From: Sphaerolaimus hirsutus
Lineage: Eukaryota > Nematoda > Chromadorea > Monhysterida > Sphaerolaimidae
Direction of reading: 5' to 3'
Length of the DNA stretch: 64,000 nucleotides
NCBI GenBank assembly: GCA_964036195.1
Contig: OZ038455.1
Span: forward strand, 14,649,855 to 14,713,854
Shown: positions 63,748-64,000 of the stretch, piece after piece
Layout: each line of letters opens with the position of its first letter
Position numbering within the stretch: the stretch's first letter is position 1
The notes under the pieces: model-generated
Database searches by the model: none
Told to the model about the DNA's origin: nothing
The model's input: the letters and a program-made list of their open reading frames with translations, nothing else
Position numbers and translations under genes: made by a program

Positions 63748-63886
63748 CTAATAACATACTGCAACCGGTTGTCGGTCAGAAACTTGCGGGTCACATCGGC
63801 GCCGAATTGAATGCCCACTCCGCGCTTGGACGGCGACCGGCCGGGCAGCTCGCACGGGTCCGACCACAACAAGTCGGTCATGATGC
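63748..63886 (-). CDS. PPP5C: PPP5C homologue, third-last coding exon
   Basis: It reads [40 protein letters not shown] and LQYVIR. DLLWSDP is the PPP-family motif, and GRSxSKRGVxxQFGxDVT is specific to PP5. The catalytic Arg in KRG is present. The acceptor is CTCGCAG, the donor GTGCGT. Upstream exons (TPR region and the GDxHG and GDxVDRG motifs) lie to the right of the window; 63887-64000 is intron. Confidence 0.94.
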
Positions 63887-64000
63887 CTGCGAGGGGTGTG
63901 CTGATCGGGCTAAACGTGATACATACAACCGGTGATGCCGTTTATTGATGTAGGGAGTAATGTGGAAAAAATTCCATGAAATTCACCGATAGTGAGAGCA

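Noticed and set aside
1-64000. tRNA, rRNA, operon or prokaryotic elements
   Set aside because: No tRNA or rRNA sequence was recognised by eye; genes are intron-split, so operon features do not apply.

Overview
This is a stretch of an animal (bilaterian, probably invertebrate) nuclear genome. It carries spliced genes with GT-AG introns and conserved animal proteins, in AT-rich non-coding DNA crowded with small non-autonomous transposons, hairpins, homopolymer C/G runs and satellites. I cannot name the species.

Three conserved genes are supported. (1) The last two coding exons of an SDE2 homologue (SAP-like C-terminal domain) are on the + strand at 2410-3171. (2) Nearly all of a CRIM1 homologue (cysteine-rich BMP-binding membrane protein) is on the - strand from 38147 down to 10783. 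I resolved 27 exons whose reading phases all join. They give 1247 residues in the CRIM1 order: IGFBP-like region, a cysteine-rich block, two VWC domains, antistasin-like repeats, four VWC domains, one membrane segment and a cytoplasmic tail. The signal-peptide exon was not found and should lie between 38.2 and 62.4 kb. (3) The last three coding exons of a PPP5C (serine/threonine phosphatase 5) homologue are on the - strand at 62473-63886. SDE2 and CRIM1 are convergent; PPP5C lies upstream of CRIM1 on the same strand.

Most other DNA is repeats. Several families can be defined here by terminal inverted repeats and exact target-site duplications (TSDs). hAT-like MITEs with 8-bp TSDs fall into five types: CAGGGGT ends (about 500 bp); TAGGGTTCAAACG ends with interchangeable satellite cores; CAGGGACGTA ends; TAGTGATGGAA ends with GGCGCC-rich arms; and TAGGGATG ends. 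A large group has CCGTATTT-type ends and TA TSDs. Foldback elements share a GGTGCCAGTYCCGCA-like end, but each stem is built from its own short repeated word. Some elements are nested in others.

The most striking locus is 42947-45524. A CAGGGGT-type MITE has grown from about 0.5 kb to 2578 bp because one internal 28-bp unit expanded to 75 copies with higher-order structure. Since 28 is not a multiple of 3 and the unit has no stop in any forward frame, the array yields three overlapping long open frames that I regard as non-coding.

Layout: 1-2400 repeats; 2410-3171 SDE2 3' end; 3.2-10.8 kb intergenic repeats; 10.8-38.1 kb CRIM1; 38.2-62.4 kb repeat-rich DNA, presumably CRIM1 intron 1 plus intergenic space; 62.5-63.9 kb PPP5C 3' end.
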